Below are positions 26,143 through 35,400 of a DNA stretch of 64,000 bases, piece after piece (within the stretch, counting starts at the first letter, position 1; each line of letters begins with the position of its first letter). The notes below the pieces were generated by a model. The model did not search any database, was not told the DNA's origin, and saw only the letters and a list, made by a program, of their open reading frames with translations. Source of the DNA: Coriobacteriaceae bacterium AM100-PB1-1D-6A (GTDB lineage: Bacteria; Actinomycetota; Coriobacteriia; Coriobacteriales; Coriobacteriaceae); contig JAQDNC010000010.1 in NCBI GenBank assembly GCA_027660625.1, positions 1-64,000 on the forward strand, written 5' to 3'. The translations under genes and the position numbers were made by a program.

Positions 26143-26814
26143 CTAGACCGAATAGCCTTGGCCGCGATGCGTGGTCAAATACCCCTTGATGCCGATTTTT
26201 TCGAGCGTGGTGCGCAGGCGGTTGATGTTGACGGTGAGCGTATTGTCGTCCACGAAGGCGTCGGAGTCCCACAGGTCCTGCATGATGGCCGAGCGCGAAA
26301 CGATCTTGCCCGCGCGGCTCAGAAGCAGCGAGAGGATACGCAGCTCGTTTTTGGTGAGCTCGGTGCTGGTGCCCGTTTGCGTGTTGGTGACCATGGAGCG
26401 GGCGAGGTCGAGCTCCAGCCCCTTGTGGACAAGTGTGCTGCGCTCGCCTGCCGCCGTGGTGCGGCGCAGCAGTGCGTTGATGCGCGCCACGAGCACGCGC
26501 GCGCTATAGGGCTTGGGAACAAAGTCGTCCGCGCCGAGCGTCATGGCCATGACCTCGTCGATCTCGGTCGTGCGCGACGTGAGAACGATGATGGGAACCT
26601 CGGATTCGCGACGGACCTCATGGCAGATGTGCTGGCCGTCTTTGACAGGGAGCGTGAGGTCGAGCAGCACCAGGTCGGGCGCGGCGGCGAGAATATCGTG
26701 CGAGACATGCTCAAACGATTCGCAGGCCTCGACTTCAAACCCGGCGCGGGCAAGGATGTCGACAAGCTCACGACGAATGGGCTCGTCGTCCTCAACGACA
26801 TAAATCAGCGCCAT
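26143..26814 (-). CDS. OmpR-family response regulator
   Basis: The 223-aa protein has a receiver domain (VVEDDEPIRRE; phospho-acceptor Asp in LVLLDLTLPVKDG; conserved Lys in VPKPYSARVL) and a winged-helix output domain ending VDDNTLTVNINRLRTTLEKI...RGQGYSV. ATG 26814 follows GGGGAG; the longer upstream frame lacks family residues. It is partnered with the kinase immediately downstream. Confidence 0.95.
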   Translation of the reverse strand: MALIYVVEDDEPIRRELVDILARAGFEVEACESFEHVSHDILAAAPDLVLLDLTLPVKDGQHICHEVRRESEVPIIVLTSRTTEIDEVMAMTLGADDFVPKPYSARVLVARINALLRRTTAAGERSTLVHKGLELDLARSMVTNTQTGTSTELTKNELRILSLLLSRAGKIVSRSAIMQDLWDSDAFVDDNTLTVNINRLRTTLEKIGIKGYLTTHRGQGYSV

Positions 26815-26953
26815 GGATTTCGCTCCCCTCTTGGTTGTCTTGCCACCATTATGGCTGCGAAACTGCAGGTGTGCACCGCGCGCGGTGCCAAGGTGACAGA
26901 ACTGTTCGCGAGCGGGGGCGTTTTGTCCGCCTCGCACTCGCAGCGGCGGCGGG

Positions 26954-26997
26954 GACCAAAATGATTCTTTAATCCCCGTCCCAGAAAAATCATTTAG
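26954..26997. repeat. Dispersed GGGGAC-type repeat, family D
   Basis: GGGGACCAAAATGATTCTTT is followed by AATCCCCGTCCCAGAAAAATCATTT. AATGATT and AATCATT form inverted arms around ATCCCCGTCCC. It overlaps the stop codon of the next leftward gene. Confidence 0.5.
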
Positions 26998-27701
26998 CGG
27001 CGGGCACGGAGCTTTTCGTAGCCTTCGGCGAAGAAGGCGACCGTGGCGGCGTCGGCCTCGGCGGCATCTGTCTCGGTCGCGGGGACCACGCCGTGCTCGT
27101 CGCTCACTAGGAACAGCGCGCCCTTAAGCTGCGCGGGAATGTCTACGCGCGTGACCGGGATGCCCTTGGTCTGGGCCAGCTGCTCGATGAGCGTCGCCGT
27201 GCCGCACAGGCACTCGTCCGCCGGCGCCACAAAGGCAAGCTCGCCGTTGTTGACGGCGGCGAGCAGCTCGGGCGCCACGCCGGTTTCGTCGGCCTCGGAG
27301 CGGGCCTCTGCGGAGCGGGCGCGCAGCGCCTTGGCCGACGTATCGGCGAGCGGCTCGTACTCCCCCACCGTCATGGCGGCGTTGCCGTTGACGTCGATCA
27401 CCAGCATGAGCACGCCGTCATGTGCGGTGTAATCGCCCTCGGCAAGCGACCACTCAACGTGCTGTTTGGCCCAGCTGAGCATGTTATGGGTAAGCGGCTC
27501 GCCCTGCACCAGGCGCTCGGACAGTGCGCGGATGTGGCGGTTGAGCATGGGCACCTTTTTGTTGGACATGCGCCAACGGCAGACAAGCGCGGGCTTGTCG
27601 AGCGTGAACTTCTCGACCGCCTCCTGATTGGCGCAAAAGTCCTCGTACGCACGCTGATCCTCGGCATTGCCAAACAGCTCGGCATCATCAATCTGGGGCA
27701 T
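26994..27701 (-). CDS. Conserved hypothetical protein
   Basis: This 235-aa cytosolic protein (MPQIDDAELFGNAEDQRAYE...) has no membrane segment. The N-terminal half contains charged helices and WRMSNKKVPMLNRHIRAL; the C-terminal half has a pattern (ELAFVAPADECLCGTATLIEQLAQ, then IPVTRVDIPAQLKGALFLVSDEHGVVPAT) that loosely recalls the active-site end of class IV aminotransferases. That is only a hint, and I assign no function. AAAGG lies seven bases before ATG 27701; ATG 27725 is also possible. Confidence 0.75.
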   Translation of the reverse strand: MPQIDDAELFGNAEDQRAYEDFCANQEAVEKFTLDKPALVCRWRMSNKKVPMLNRHIRALSERLVQGEPLTHNMLSWAKQHVEWSLAEGDYTAHDGVLMLVIDVNGNAAMTVGEYEPLADTSAKALRARSAEARSEADETGVAPELLAAVNNGELAFVAPADECLCGTATLIEQLAQTKGIPVTRVDIPAQLKGALFLVSDEHGVVPATETDAAEADAATVAFFAEGYEKLRARR

Positions 27702-27741
27702 GGTCATACCTTTCGTGTTAGTCATTCCGTCCTCTTATACC

Positions 27742-27777
27742 AAAAAGACGGCCCTCCAAACGGAGCGACCGTCTTTT
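27742..27777 (-). terminator. Intrinsic terminator after purH
   Basis: On the minus strand AAAAGACGGTCGCTCCG pairs with CGGAGGGCCGTCTTTTT with small mismatches, ending in a T-tract, about 30 bases after the purH stop. Confidence 0.8.
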
Positions 27778-27806
27778 GCAGAGATTATTTTGTTCCGGGG
27801 CGAAAC

Positions 27807-29414
27807 TTAGTGCCTAAAGTGGCGGGCGCCGGTAAAGACCATCGCGATGCCATGCTCGTTGCAGGCCTGGACGCTCTCGTCGTCGCGCTTGGAGCCGCCG
27901 GGCTGGATGATGCAGGTCACGCCGTGCGCGGCAAGCACGTCGACGTTGTCGCGGAACGGGAAGAACGCGTCGCTTGCACAGGCAAAGCCGCCCTTCTCCA
28001 CGCCCTCGCGCTCGCAGAAGTCCTCGGCGCGCTCGCAGGCAAGCAGTGCAGAGTCAACGCGGTTGGGCTGACCCGGGCCCATGCCAATGCCGGCCTTACC
28101 CTTGGAGACCAGGATGGCGTTGGACTTGACGCCCTTGCAGACCTTCCAGGCAAACTCGAGCTCGGCCATCTCGGCGTCGGTGGGCTTGCGGTCGGTGGGG
28201 AACGTAAAGGTCGCAGGATCCTCGGTCACGTGGTCGACCTCCTGCACCAGCATGCCGCCGTCGACGGAGCGCAGCTCCACCTGGGCGCCGTGGTCCACGC
28301 CGCCGGTGGCCAGCACGCGCAGGTTGGGGCGCTTGGCCATGCGCTCGAGCGCCTCGGCAGTGTAGCTCGGAGCGATGATAACCTCGACGAACTGCTTGTT
28401 CTGATCGGCAAAGTGCTCAACCAGCTCATAGGGAACCTCACGGTTGCAGGCGATGATGCCGCCGAAGGCGCTCTTGGGATCGCAGGCGAAGGCGCGGTCG
28501 TAGGCAGCCGTAATGTCCTCGGCCACGGCGGAGCCACAGGGGTTCTGATGCTTGAGGATCACGCAGGCCGGCTCGTCGAACTCGCGGACCAGGTTCCAAG
28601 CGGCGTCGGCATCCAGATAGTTGTTGTAGCTGAGCGGCTTGCCCTGGATCTGCTCGGAGCCCACGAGCGGGAACTGCGAGCTCGCGGTATTCTCGCAGCC
28701 CTCGGCAAAGCGATAGACCGTGGCCTTCTGCTGCGGGTTCTCGCCATAGCGCAGGTCGTCGACCTTCTCCAGCGAGATCTCGAGCTTGGCAGAGGTGTCC
28801 GCCACATCGCTTGCCTGGGCGGCAAGCCAACGGGAGATAGCCGTGTCGTAGGCGGCGGTGGTCTGGTAGACCTTCACCTGCAGGCGGCGACGGGTGGAAA
28901 GCGTGGTGCAGCCACCGGTCTCGCGCATCTCGGCCAGGACGGCATCATAGTCGGCCGGGTCGGAGATGACGGTAACGCTCGCGGCGTTCTTGGCGGCAGA
29001 GCGCAGCATGGAGGGGCCACCGATGTCGATGTGCTCGATGGCGTCCGCGAAGGTGACCTCGGGGTTGGCGACGGTCTTCTCGAACTCGTACAGGTTGACG
29101 ACGACCAGGTCGATCAGCTTAATGCCGTGCTGAGCAGCCTCCTGCATGTGCTGCTCGGAATCGCGGCGGGCCAGCAGCGCGCCGTGAACCTTGGGGTGCA
29201 GGGTCTTAACGCGGCCGTCCATCATCTCGGGATAGCCCGTGAACTCCTCGATGGGGGTTACGGGGACGCCCGCGTCCTCGATGGCACGAGCCGTGCCGCC
29301 CGTAGAGATGATCTCGACGCCAAAGTCATCGACCAGCGTCCGTGCGAAATCGACGACGCCCGTCTTATCGGTAACCGAGATCAACGCGCGTGCGATCTTC
29401 ACATCAGATCCCAT
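27807..29414 (-). CDS. purH: Bifunctional AICAR transformylase / IMP cyclohydrolase
   Basis: PurH catalyses the last two steps of de novo IMP synthesis. The 535-aa protein starts with the IMP cyclohydrolase domain ([26 protein letters not shown]) and continues into the transformylase domain with [15 protein letters not shown] (usual KHANPCG), [13 protein letters not shown] and the terminal FTGARHFRH. The length is normal and the gene appears intact. No other pur gene is adjacent. Confidence 0.97.
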   Translation of the reverse strand: MGSDVKIARALISVTDKTGVVDFARTLVDDFGVEIISTGGTARAIEDAGVPVTPIEEFTGYPEMMDGRVKTLHPKVHGALLARRDSEQHMQEAAQHGIKLIDLVVVNLYEFEKTVANPEVTFADAIEHIDIGGPSMLRSAAKNAASVTVISDPADYDAVLAEMRETGGCTTLSTRRRLQVKVYQTTAAYDTAISRWLAAQASDVADTSAKLEISLEKVDDLRYGENPQQKATVYRFAEGCENTASSQFPLVGSEQIQGKPLSYNNYLDADAAWNLVREFDEPACVILKHQNPCGSAVAEDITAAYDRAFACDPKSAFGGIIACNREVPYELVEHFADQNKQFVEVIIAPSYTAEALERMAKRPNLRVLATGGVDHGAQVELRSVDGGMLVQEVDHVTEDPATFTFPTDRKPTDAEMAELEFAWKVCKGVKSNAILVSKGKAGIGMGPGQPNRVDSALLACERAEDFCEREGVEKGGFACASDAFFPFRDNVDVLAAHGVTCIIQPGGSKRDDESVQACNEHGIAMVFTGARHFRH

Positions 29415-29691
29415 GCAGTCCTCCTGTCTGGTACGCCGCCGTGCTCTGTGAGCCGGTGATACGTCGATCTGCAGCGCTCGCGCAGCGGCATTGAAAATAC
29501 TGATTCAATGTAGCGCATCGAGCGCATCGATGCACCCCGCAACGGGCGCATATGCAGAAAAAGTTTGCGAGCGGAGGGGATGGGCACGGCACCGGGCACG
29601 GTGAGTTCATGGAACACAGGGGCACCATAATTAGATGCCAATAGCATGGTAGAACTGTGCTCGATATGCATCCGCAAAAGAAAGAGGCACC

Positions 29692-30333
29692 ATGGTCTCG
29701 CGGGTTCTCTACCGACCGTTTGATACCGAAGACTTCGACGCCATCGCGTTGATTCTGCAGCAGCTTTGGCATAACAATTCGGATAACGATGAGTACAACC
29801 GCCTCGAGGCCGCGTGCGACCTCGCCTATTGCCTTTCGTCTTCGACGTTTTCGCAGGTTGCCGTAATCGACGGTCAGGCGCGCGGCATTGCGCTCGCGCG
29901 TGCGGGACAGAGCTCCGGCGCCACCGTTAAGGAACATTGGCTGGATACCGAACGCGCACTGCTATCGCAAATGCGCGAGCTGGAGCCCGATGCCTGCGCC
30001 GAGTATCTCTCGTTTGTGCGCGCAACCATCCGAACCAACAACCGCCTGCTCGAAAGCAGCCCGTTACCACACGACAACGAGGTCACGCTGCTTGCCGTAG
30101 ATCGCGACGTCCATGGCCTGGGCGTTGGCTCGGTGTTGCTCGACGCCGCAGTCTCGTACCTGTCCTCGCGCGGGGCGACGAGGGCGCACCTGTACACCGA
30201 CTCCAACTGCTCGTGGAAGTTCTACGAACTGCACGGCTTTAAGCGCACGGCCACGCACCGCGCCAACCGCGAAGAGCGCCGTCACGACATGCCGCGCGAA
30301 AGCTTCCTCTACGAACTCGACCTAACAGCCTAG
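29692..30333 (+). CDS. GNAT-family N-acetyltransferase
   Basis: This 213-aa protein carries the GNAT acetyl-CoA motif A (LLAVDRDVHGLGVGSVLLDAA) followed by ATRAHLYTDSNCSWKFYELHGFKRT, the typical last strand. The N-terminal part (RPFDTEDFDAIALILQQL) fits the acceptor-binding half. The substrate cannot be inferred. GAAAGAGG precedes the ATG. It is a single gene ending before a family A repeat. Confidence 0.85.
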   Translation: MVSRVLYRPFDTEDFDAIALILQQLWHNNSDNDEYNRLEAACDLAYCLSSSTFSQVAVIDGQARGIALARAGQSSGATVKEHWLDTERALLSQMRELEPDACAEYLSFVRATIRTNNRLLESSPLPHDNEVTLLAVDRDVHGLGVGSVLLDAAVSYLSSRGATRAHLYTDSNCSWKFYELHGFKRTATHRANREERRHDMPRESFLYELDLTA

Positions 30334-30349
30334 GCCCAGCAGCCATACC

Positions 30350-30378
30350 TAGTCATTTAGGAACGTCCCCAGTGACTA
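30350..30378. repeat. Dispersed palindromic repeat, family A, copy 3
   Basis: TAGTCATT, TAGGAACGTCCCC, AGTGACTA: the arms pair with one mismatch. It lies 17 bases after the acetyltransferase stop. A further GGGGACAGTCTT follows at 30385. Confidence 0.7.
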
Positions 30379-30410
30379 GTCGTTGGGGACAGTCTTCGTA
30401 GGTAGCGCAT

Positions 30411-30458
30411 AAAAAGGGATGGGCTTTCCCCGACGGCTGTCGAGAAAAGCCCATCCCA
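30411..30458 (-). terminator. Intrinsic terminator after the DUF2207-like gene
   Basis: On the minus strand GGGATGGGCTTTTC pairs with GGAAAGCCCATCCC, followed by TTTTT. Confidence 0.8.
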
Positions 30459-30471
30459 TAGCTTACGACCG

Positions 30472-32415
30472 TTAGAACGTTCCACCGCCGCCTCCGCCGA
30501 CGCCGCCGCCTCCGCCGCCCGAGAAGCCGCCGCCTCCGCCGCCGCCCGAGCTGTCGGAGCTCGATGCCAGCTCACGGATGCTCTCGTGATACACGCCGTC
30601 GAACGAATCGAGCGGCGACTCGGTACCGTAATGATGGTAGTACCACCAGTAGCAGGGGTAATTGTCGTAGAAACCGTCGGCCTCGCGCACCTCGGGAGGA
30701 ACAGCCTCGGCAAGCTGACGCAGGACTTCCTTCGAAACACCCAGCGCCGCACCCATCACCAGAAGTTTATTCCACAGGACCAGATCGCCGGGGACGGCCT
30801 CCTTTAGGCGCGTGAAATCCTCAAGCCAATGCTTGAGCGCCTTGCAGCGAGCCGCCACCTCGGCGCCCTCCGGCGTAAAGCGGCGGAACGTAAGGCCCAC
30901 GCCAATACCCACCAGCACAATCGGCACCGAGATAACCGCGGCGATAATGTTCGCCTGTGCGCCGTCGGTAAAGAAGATGGATCCCGCGGGAATACAGGCG
31001 ATCAGAATACCAAGAACCAGGCAAAACACCATTGCGACAATGCCGTCCGAGGCAACGTACTCGCTATCGGCCAGCTTGCCCTTAACGGTGTTCTGATAGT
31101 CCTCGAGCTTGTCGCCCACGGGTGTAGCGTGCTGCTTGACGTAGTGCTGCAGCTCGTCGAACGTGCGCGAACGGTCACCGTTCTCGTCGGGCTTAGCACC
31201 GGCAAAGAAGACCTTGAGCACCATGTGGTCAATGCCCTTGGCCGACTTCCAACCCGCATCACTCACCGTCACGCGATACGTCTGCTCTTCTTTTTCACGC
31301 CCCAACAGACCCTTCTTAGCCTTAGTCACGGTCGCCTGTTCCAGCTTGATCACACGGTCGTCAGTGAGCTTCATGAGCGTGGCGATATATGCCTGATCGG
31401 GCACCTCGTTCCAGCTCATGAGGGCCGAAAGCACGGCGGGATGGTCGGCCGAAGGCACATCGCGGAAATATTCGTCCTGGAAAAGCGGCTTGGGCTTGCG
31501 GCGGCGCAGCTTGAGCACAACGATTGTGCCGGTAAAGGCCACCGCCGCGACAACACTTAGTACGGCAAGTACATTGGCAATCATGCGAGCGTGAGCGCGG
31601 CGGGCGTTAGCTTCGTCGGCCCACGCCTTCTCTTCGCTCAGGATCGTTGACATGCGCTCCTCGCTCGAGGCGGAAAGCCATGGCACCCAGTCGCTGGGGA
31701 AGGCGATGCGTGCCTCGGCGAATTCGCCCTGATGCACGCAGGGAATGGTATAGGTGACCATGGGCTCGTCCTCATCGAGTGACACGTCGCCCGTCAGCGG
31801 ACCGTGGCCCCATGCGCGGAAGTTATCGCCCTTGACGGCCGCCGTCCCGGCAGCGGCATTTGCGAAGTACACTTCCATCTCGACATCGTCGGAATCCGCG
31901 GACCAGCCGTCACCTACAAATTTCCAGTAGAGCTCAGCGGTATCGGCCCAGTTCATGACCGCACCGGTCATGGTGTAGCTCACGTAATAGATCACGCTAT
32001 CGCCGCTCTCGTGGGGGCTGAAAACCTTGATCTTTACGCCGCCGTCGGACTGCTCGACCGTGTAGACGCCAGAGTCACCCTTGTTTGCGCTATCGACTTT
32101 GTTGAACGCGGTGTCCTCTTCCTCGACGCTCAGCACGTCGACACCCGCCGCGCCGCCCTGCTGGTTGGTGTCCGCATTGATCTCCCAAAACACGCCGTTG
32201 ATGTCGTCATCGAAATCGAACTGGCGTCCCTCGACAACGGTCAGCGAGCCGTCGGCCTCAACCGTGGCGCCGATATAGGTTTTGGTCATGGAGTAGCCGT
32301 CGGCGTGCGCGGCGACAGGCAGCAGCAACAACGCAAGCGCGACGAGCACGCAGACGGAAGCGAATCGCGCAAACAGGCAGCGCTGCCGACAAGTATTGGC
32401 AACGGGGGCGTTCAT
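30472..32415 (-). CDS. DUF2207-like membrane protein with Gly-rich tail
   Basis: This 647-aa protein has a signal peptide (residues ~1-37, ending AAHADG), a large extracellular beta-rich domain (YIGATVEADGSLTVVEGRQFDF...), a membrane helix before LKLRRRKPKP, a cytosolic segment, two more membrane helices (GIVAMVFCLVLGILIACIP; VISVPIVLVGIGVGL), and a tail of SSDSSGGGGGGGFSGG type. That order is the DUF2207 (YciQ-like) architecture. ATG 32415 follows AAAGGATG. The function of the family is unknown. Confidence 0.88.
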   Translation of the reverse strand: MNAPVANTCRQRCLFARFASVCVLVALALLLLPVAAHADGYSMTKTYIGATVEADGSLTVVEGRQFDFDDDINGVFWEINADTNQQGGAAGVDVLSVEEEDTAFNKVDSANKGDSGVYTVEQSDGGVKIKVFSPHESGDSVIYYVSYTMTGAVMNWADTAELYWKFVGDGWSADSDDVEMEVYFANAAAGTAAVKGDNFRAWGHGPLTGDVSLDEDEPMVTYTIPCVHQGEFAEARIAFPSDWVPWLSASSEERMSTILSEEKAWADEANARRAHARMIANVLAVLSVVAAVAFTGTIVVLKLRRRKPKPLFQDEYFRDVPSADHPAVLSALMSWNEVPDQAYIATLMKLTDDRVIKLEQATVTKAKKGLLGREKEEQTYRVTVSDAGWKSAKGIDHMVLKVFFAGAKPDENGDRSRTFDELQHYVKQHATPVGDKLEDYQNTVKGKLADSEYVASDGIVAMVFCLVLGILIACIPAGSIFFTDGAQANIIAAVISVPIVLVGIGVGLTFRRFTPEGAEVAARCKALKHWLEDFTRLKEAVPGDLVLWNKLLVMGAALGVSKEVLRQLAEAVPPEVREADGFYDNYPCYWWYYHHYGTESPLDSFDGVYHESIRELASSSDSSGGGGGGGFSGGGGGGVGGGGGGTF

Positions 32416-32505
32416 AGGCACATCCTTTGTCTGTAAAACCAACATCGCCATTGTCCCACGTTTGCGGACACACATGACGAATATCTGGGCCAACGGAACG
32501 TCAAA

Positions 32506-32594
32506 TGGGACAAAAGTCCCACCCGAGTCTGGCACTTAGGGACGTTCCTAATGATCTATTGGGGACGGAGGAAAACGGATCATTGGGTTGAACC
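32506..32594. repeat. GGGGAC-type intergenic repeat cluster
   Basis: A perfect hairpin TGGGAC-AAAA-GTCCCA (32506-32521) is followed by GGGACGTTCC, AATGATC, TATTGGGGACGG and GATCATT. The AATGATC/GATCATT arms resemble family A. It lies in the 564-base gap between the DUF2207-like gene and gluQ. Confidence 0.5.
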
Positions 32595-32966
32595 GACGGA
32601 CTGCAACAAATTTGTCGTTTGGGACGTTCTTTGGCCGAGTCCCGCGCCAACGATAGATACCACTTCACAGCTCCGTCACAGGTGTAGCGGCTTTGTGTGG
32701 GCGCGGCATGCGCTGATTGAGCCGTCAGTCGAGGGGCATAAACCAATTGAGCGAAAACGGTTGCCCCTTTCCCGTTCGCTCGAGGATCATGTCCCCCTTT
32801 TCCGCGGAAACCCCGGCAGTTGCGAAGAGCTGCCGGGGTTTCTGTCGTGCATAAGGTCGAGTCGGCGTACGGCGATCGAGACGTTGGGCCGCAGACCCAC
32901 CGTGCGCAATGCGCAGCGCCGCCAACTTGCGAGCCACGGAAACGCCTTCCCTACCGTGCCCCGCGC
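32595..32966. other. Gene-free stretch between divergent genes, with a strong hairpin
   Basis: No convincing ORF was found on either strand here. The stretch contains the isolated terminator hairpin at 32808-32842 and ends at the gluQ promoter. An untranslated RNA running rightward into that hairpin is possible, but I see no family signature. Confidence 0.4.
32808..32842. terminator. Strong isolated intrinsic terminator-like hairpin
   Basis: AAACCCCGGCAG pairs perfectly with CTGCCGGGGTTT around TTGCGAAGA. It is 138 bases upstream of gluQ and not at the end of any recognised gene, so it either ends a small RNA or is part of the gluQ upstream region. Confidence 0.7.
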
Positions 32967-32972
32967 TATACT
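32967..32972 (+). promoter_or_regulatory. Candidate -10 box of gluQ giving a leaderless mRNA
   Basis: TATACT ends seven bases before the ATG at 32980, and no Shine-Dalgarno sequence lies between them. If this is the -10, transcription starts at or next to the A of the start codon. Confidence 0.5.
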
Positions 32973-32979
32973 CGTCCGC

Positions 32980-33984
32980 ATGGATATCAAAACACGCAAC
33001 ATACCAACGCCCGCCGCGGACGCGCCGACGACGACTCCCTCTCCCGCACCTGTCGTGGGCCGTTTTGCCCCGTCGCCCTCGGGCCGCATGCACCTGGGCA
33101 ACGTGTTCAGCTGCCTGTGCGCGTGGCTTTCGGCCCGCAGCCAGGGCGGCAGCATCGTGTTGCGCATCGAGGACCTGGACGATCGCTGCAAGCGCCCGGA
33201 ACTTGCCACTCAACTGATTGACGACCTGACCTGGCTGGGACTCGAGTGGGACGAAGGCCCCTACTACCAGCACGATCGCCTCGACCTGTACGAGGGCGCC
33301 TTGCGCCAGCTGCAAGACGCCAGCCTCACCTACCCCTGCTTTTGCACGCGTGCCGAGCTCCACGCCGCGAGCGCGCCGCACGCCAGCGACGGCACGCCCA
33401 TCTACCGCGGCGCCTGCCGAGGCCTTTCTGCCGAAGAGGTTACCCGCCGCAGCGCCCTGCGCGCCCCGGCCACGCGTCTGCGCGTGCCCACCGTCGATGA
33501 CCTCGCAGACGATGTGATCGAATTCGTGGACCGCACGTACGGGGCCCAATGCGAGGCGCTCGCCACCGAGTGCGGCGATTTTTTGGTGCGCCGCAGCGAC
33601 GGCGTTTTTGCCTATCAGCTAGCCGTGGTGGTCGACGACGCTGCCATGGGCGTCACCGAGGTCGTGCGCGGATGCGACCTGCTGGGCTCCACGCCCCGCC
33701 AAATCTACCTGCAGCATCTGCTGGGACTTCCCACGCCGCACTACGCGCACATTCCGCTGCTCATGTCGCCGGACGGCCGCCGCCTTTCCAAGCGCGACCG
33801 CGACCTGGACCTGGGCGAGCTCCGCGCCCGCTTTGGCACGCCCGAGGCACTGCTGGGCTGGCTCGCCAGGCAAACGGGCATCGCGCCGGACACCACGCCA
33901 CGCTCTGCCGAGCAGCTGGTCGAGCACTTTAGCTGGGACGCTATCCGCGCACACCGGGAGAACATCACTGTAACGGCCGAGTAG
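32980..33984 (+). CDS. gluQ: Glutamyl-queuosine tRNA(Asp) synthetase-like protein
   Basis: This 334-aa protein is a glutamyl-tRNA synthetase catalytic core without the anticodon-binding domain. GRFAPSPSGRMHLGN holds the HIGH-like motif, LRIEDLDD follows, a zinc site uses CFC...YRGAC, and the KMSKS equivalent is RRLSKRDRD. Paralogues of this size attach glutamate to queuosine of tRNA(Asp). The ATG lies directly after a -10-like box, and no ribosome-binding site is visible. The first ~27 residues are a Pro/Thr-rich extension. Confidence 0.9.
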   Translation: MDIKTRNIPTPAADAPTTTPSPAPVVGRFAPSPSGRMHLGNVFSCLCAWLSARSQGGSIVLRIEDLDDRCKRPELATQLIDDLTWLGLEWDEGPYYQHDRLDLYEGALRQLQDASLTYPCFCTRAELHAASAPHASDGTPIYRGACRGLSAEEVTRRSALRAPATRLRVPTVDDLADDVIEFVDRTYGAQCEALATECGDFLVRRSDGVFAYQLAVVVDDAAMGVTEVVRGCDLLGSTPRQIYLQHLLGLPTPHYAHIPLLMSPDGRRLSKRDRDLDLGELRARFGTPEALLGWLARQTGIAPDTTPRSAEQLVEHFSWDAIRAHRENITVTAE

Positions 33985-33999
33985 CCAGCCACCCCGCCA

Positions 34000-34725
34000 C
34001 TACGCAACATCCCAGGGCTGGAGTTCGTCACCCAGGTGAACGATGCAGTCGTAGAGTACGGTGTGACGCTCGGCCGGGTTGGCATCCCGATGAAAATGCC
34101 CGTAGTACCAGCGCTTGTAATCCAAGCGGTCTTCCAGCTCATCGAAAAATGCCGTCAGCCGATCAACGGCGGGATAATTCCAGCCAGGCCCCGGATAGAG
34201 CGTGGGCGAAAGCATGCGCGTAGAGCAGGTGTGGGTGATCACGTAGTCAACCTTCCAGCCCACGCTGTCGAGCTTTGCCCGCGCCTCCTCAAAGTTGCGC
34301 TCGTCCGGCAGCTCCTGCGGCCACCAGCTGGAATAGGGAATGCGGTATTCCTTATCCACACTCGTGGCGCCGCCCATGGTAAAAATCGTTGAGCCGTCGA
34401 GCTCAAAAACCTCGCCGCGCGTCAGGCGCCGTATGGGAGAGGTATCCGACAGGCGCTGCGTCAGCCCACCGTGCCACAACTCCATGGGACGCTCCGCCCA
34501 GTGATCGAAACGCTCGTGGTTGCCGTCGACGAGCAGCACGGTATAGGGGCGCGACTCCAGCCAAGCGATGTCGGCACATTCTTCGGCAGAGAAATCCCAC
34601 GGAAAGCCAAAGTCGCCGGCGACGATGAGATAGTCGTCGCTCATCAGGCTATCCCCAAGCTCCCAATCGCGCAGCTTTTGCATGTCGAGGCCGCCGTGAA
34701 TATCGCCCGTCACATAGACCGTCAT
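34000..34725 (-). CDS. Calcineurin-like metallophosphoesterase
   Basis: This 241-aa enzyme shows the family metal motifs VTGDIHGG, VAGDFGFPW, LVDGNHERFDHW, ITHTCS and YYGHFHRD. It is cytosolic, and the substrate is unknown. Its ATG overlaps the stop of a second metallophosphoesterase upstream (ATGA overlap), so the two are translationally coupled. Confidence 0.92.
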   Translation of the reverse strand: MTVYVTGDIHGGLDMQKLRDWELGDSLMSDDYLIVAGDFGFPWDFSAEECADIAWLESRPYTVLLVDGNHERFDHWAERPMELWHGGLTQRLSDTSPIRRLTRGEVFELDGSTIFTMGGATSVDKEYRIPYSSWWPQELPDERNFEEARAKLDSVGWKVDYVITHTCSTRMLSPTLYPGPGWNYPAVDRLTAFFDELEDRLDYKRWYYGHFHRDANPAERHTVLYDCIVHLGDELQPWDVA

Positions 34726-35390
34726 CGGATTACCACTTCCCTCTTATATGTTTCGAGATCGTGCTCAATCTGCTCGTCACCCGTGGCGTTGACCCACCAC
34801 GGCCATTTAACGCACCGCATCGGCTCGTCTACCCGCGCAAACCAAGCTTTGAGCTCCTCCAAGCTCACCGGGGCGTAGCTGTTGGCGTCCACGCCCACGT
34901 CATAGCGCAGCAGTCCCTGCCTGCGGTTGAACTCGTTGTATGCGCCGCCGCAACTGTGGATATGCCCGTGCAAATGCCAGCTGCCGTGCGACATGCCCTG
35001 CCAGTCGACCATGGGATAGTGGCTCAGCACGATTTTTTGGCAGTTGATCTTGAGCGCGCAAATGGGCGGCTCGACGATAAAAGCATCCGCTACCGCAGGC
35101 TGCGTCCAGTCTTTGTCGTGGTTGCCGGGCAGCAGATGGACGCGCTTGCAGGCAATGCTTTTGCGCAGCTCGTAGGCGTCTTGGACCGTCATCTTAAAGC
35201 TAAAGTCACCCAAGATGTAGAGCTCGTCATCCGCAGCAACCTTGCTGTTAATGTTGGCGACCATGGCATCGTTCATCTGCGCAACAGTCGACCAAGGCCT
35301 ATCGCTAAGCCGTAGCATGTTCTCGTGTCCAAAGTGAGTATCGCCGGTAAACCAGATCACGGGGACCTCCTGTTGCTGCGGGGTATCCAT
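34722..35390 (-). CDS. Calcineurin-like metallophosphoesterase
   Basis: This 222-aa enzyme carries WFTGDTHFGHENML, LGDFSF, LPGNHDKDW, LSHYPMVDW and LHGHIHS, the complete set of di-metal ligands. It resembles small phage- and bacteria-encoded phosphoesterases of unknown substrate. It forms a coupled pair with the next gene but differs strongly from it in sequence, so it is not a recent duplication. Confidence 0.92.
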   Translation of the reverse strand: MDTPQQQEVPVIWFTGDTHFGHENMLRLSDRPWSTVAQMNDAMVANINSKVAADDELYILGDFSFKMTVQDAYELRKSIACKRVHLLPGNHDKDWTQPAVADAFIVEPPICALKINCQKIVLSHYPMVDWQGMSHGSWHLHGHIHSCGGAYNEFNRRQGLLRYDVGVDANSYAPVSLEELKAWFARVDEPMRCVKWPWWVNATGDEQIEHDLETYKREVVIR

Positions 35391-35400
35391 CCCTTAGGGC

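Noticed and set aside
27420..29459. 679-codon open frame antisense to purH
   Set aside because: PurH motifs are intact on the other strand; the antisense frame is low-complexity Val/Gly/Leu/His and lacks any domain.
34000..35390. Tandem duplication of a metallophosphoesterase gene
   Set aside because: The two proteins share only the metal motifs and differ elsewhere, so they are paired distant paralogues rather than a recent duplication.
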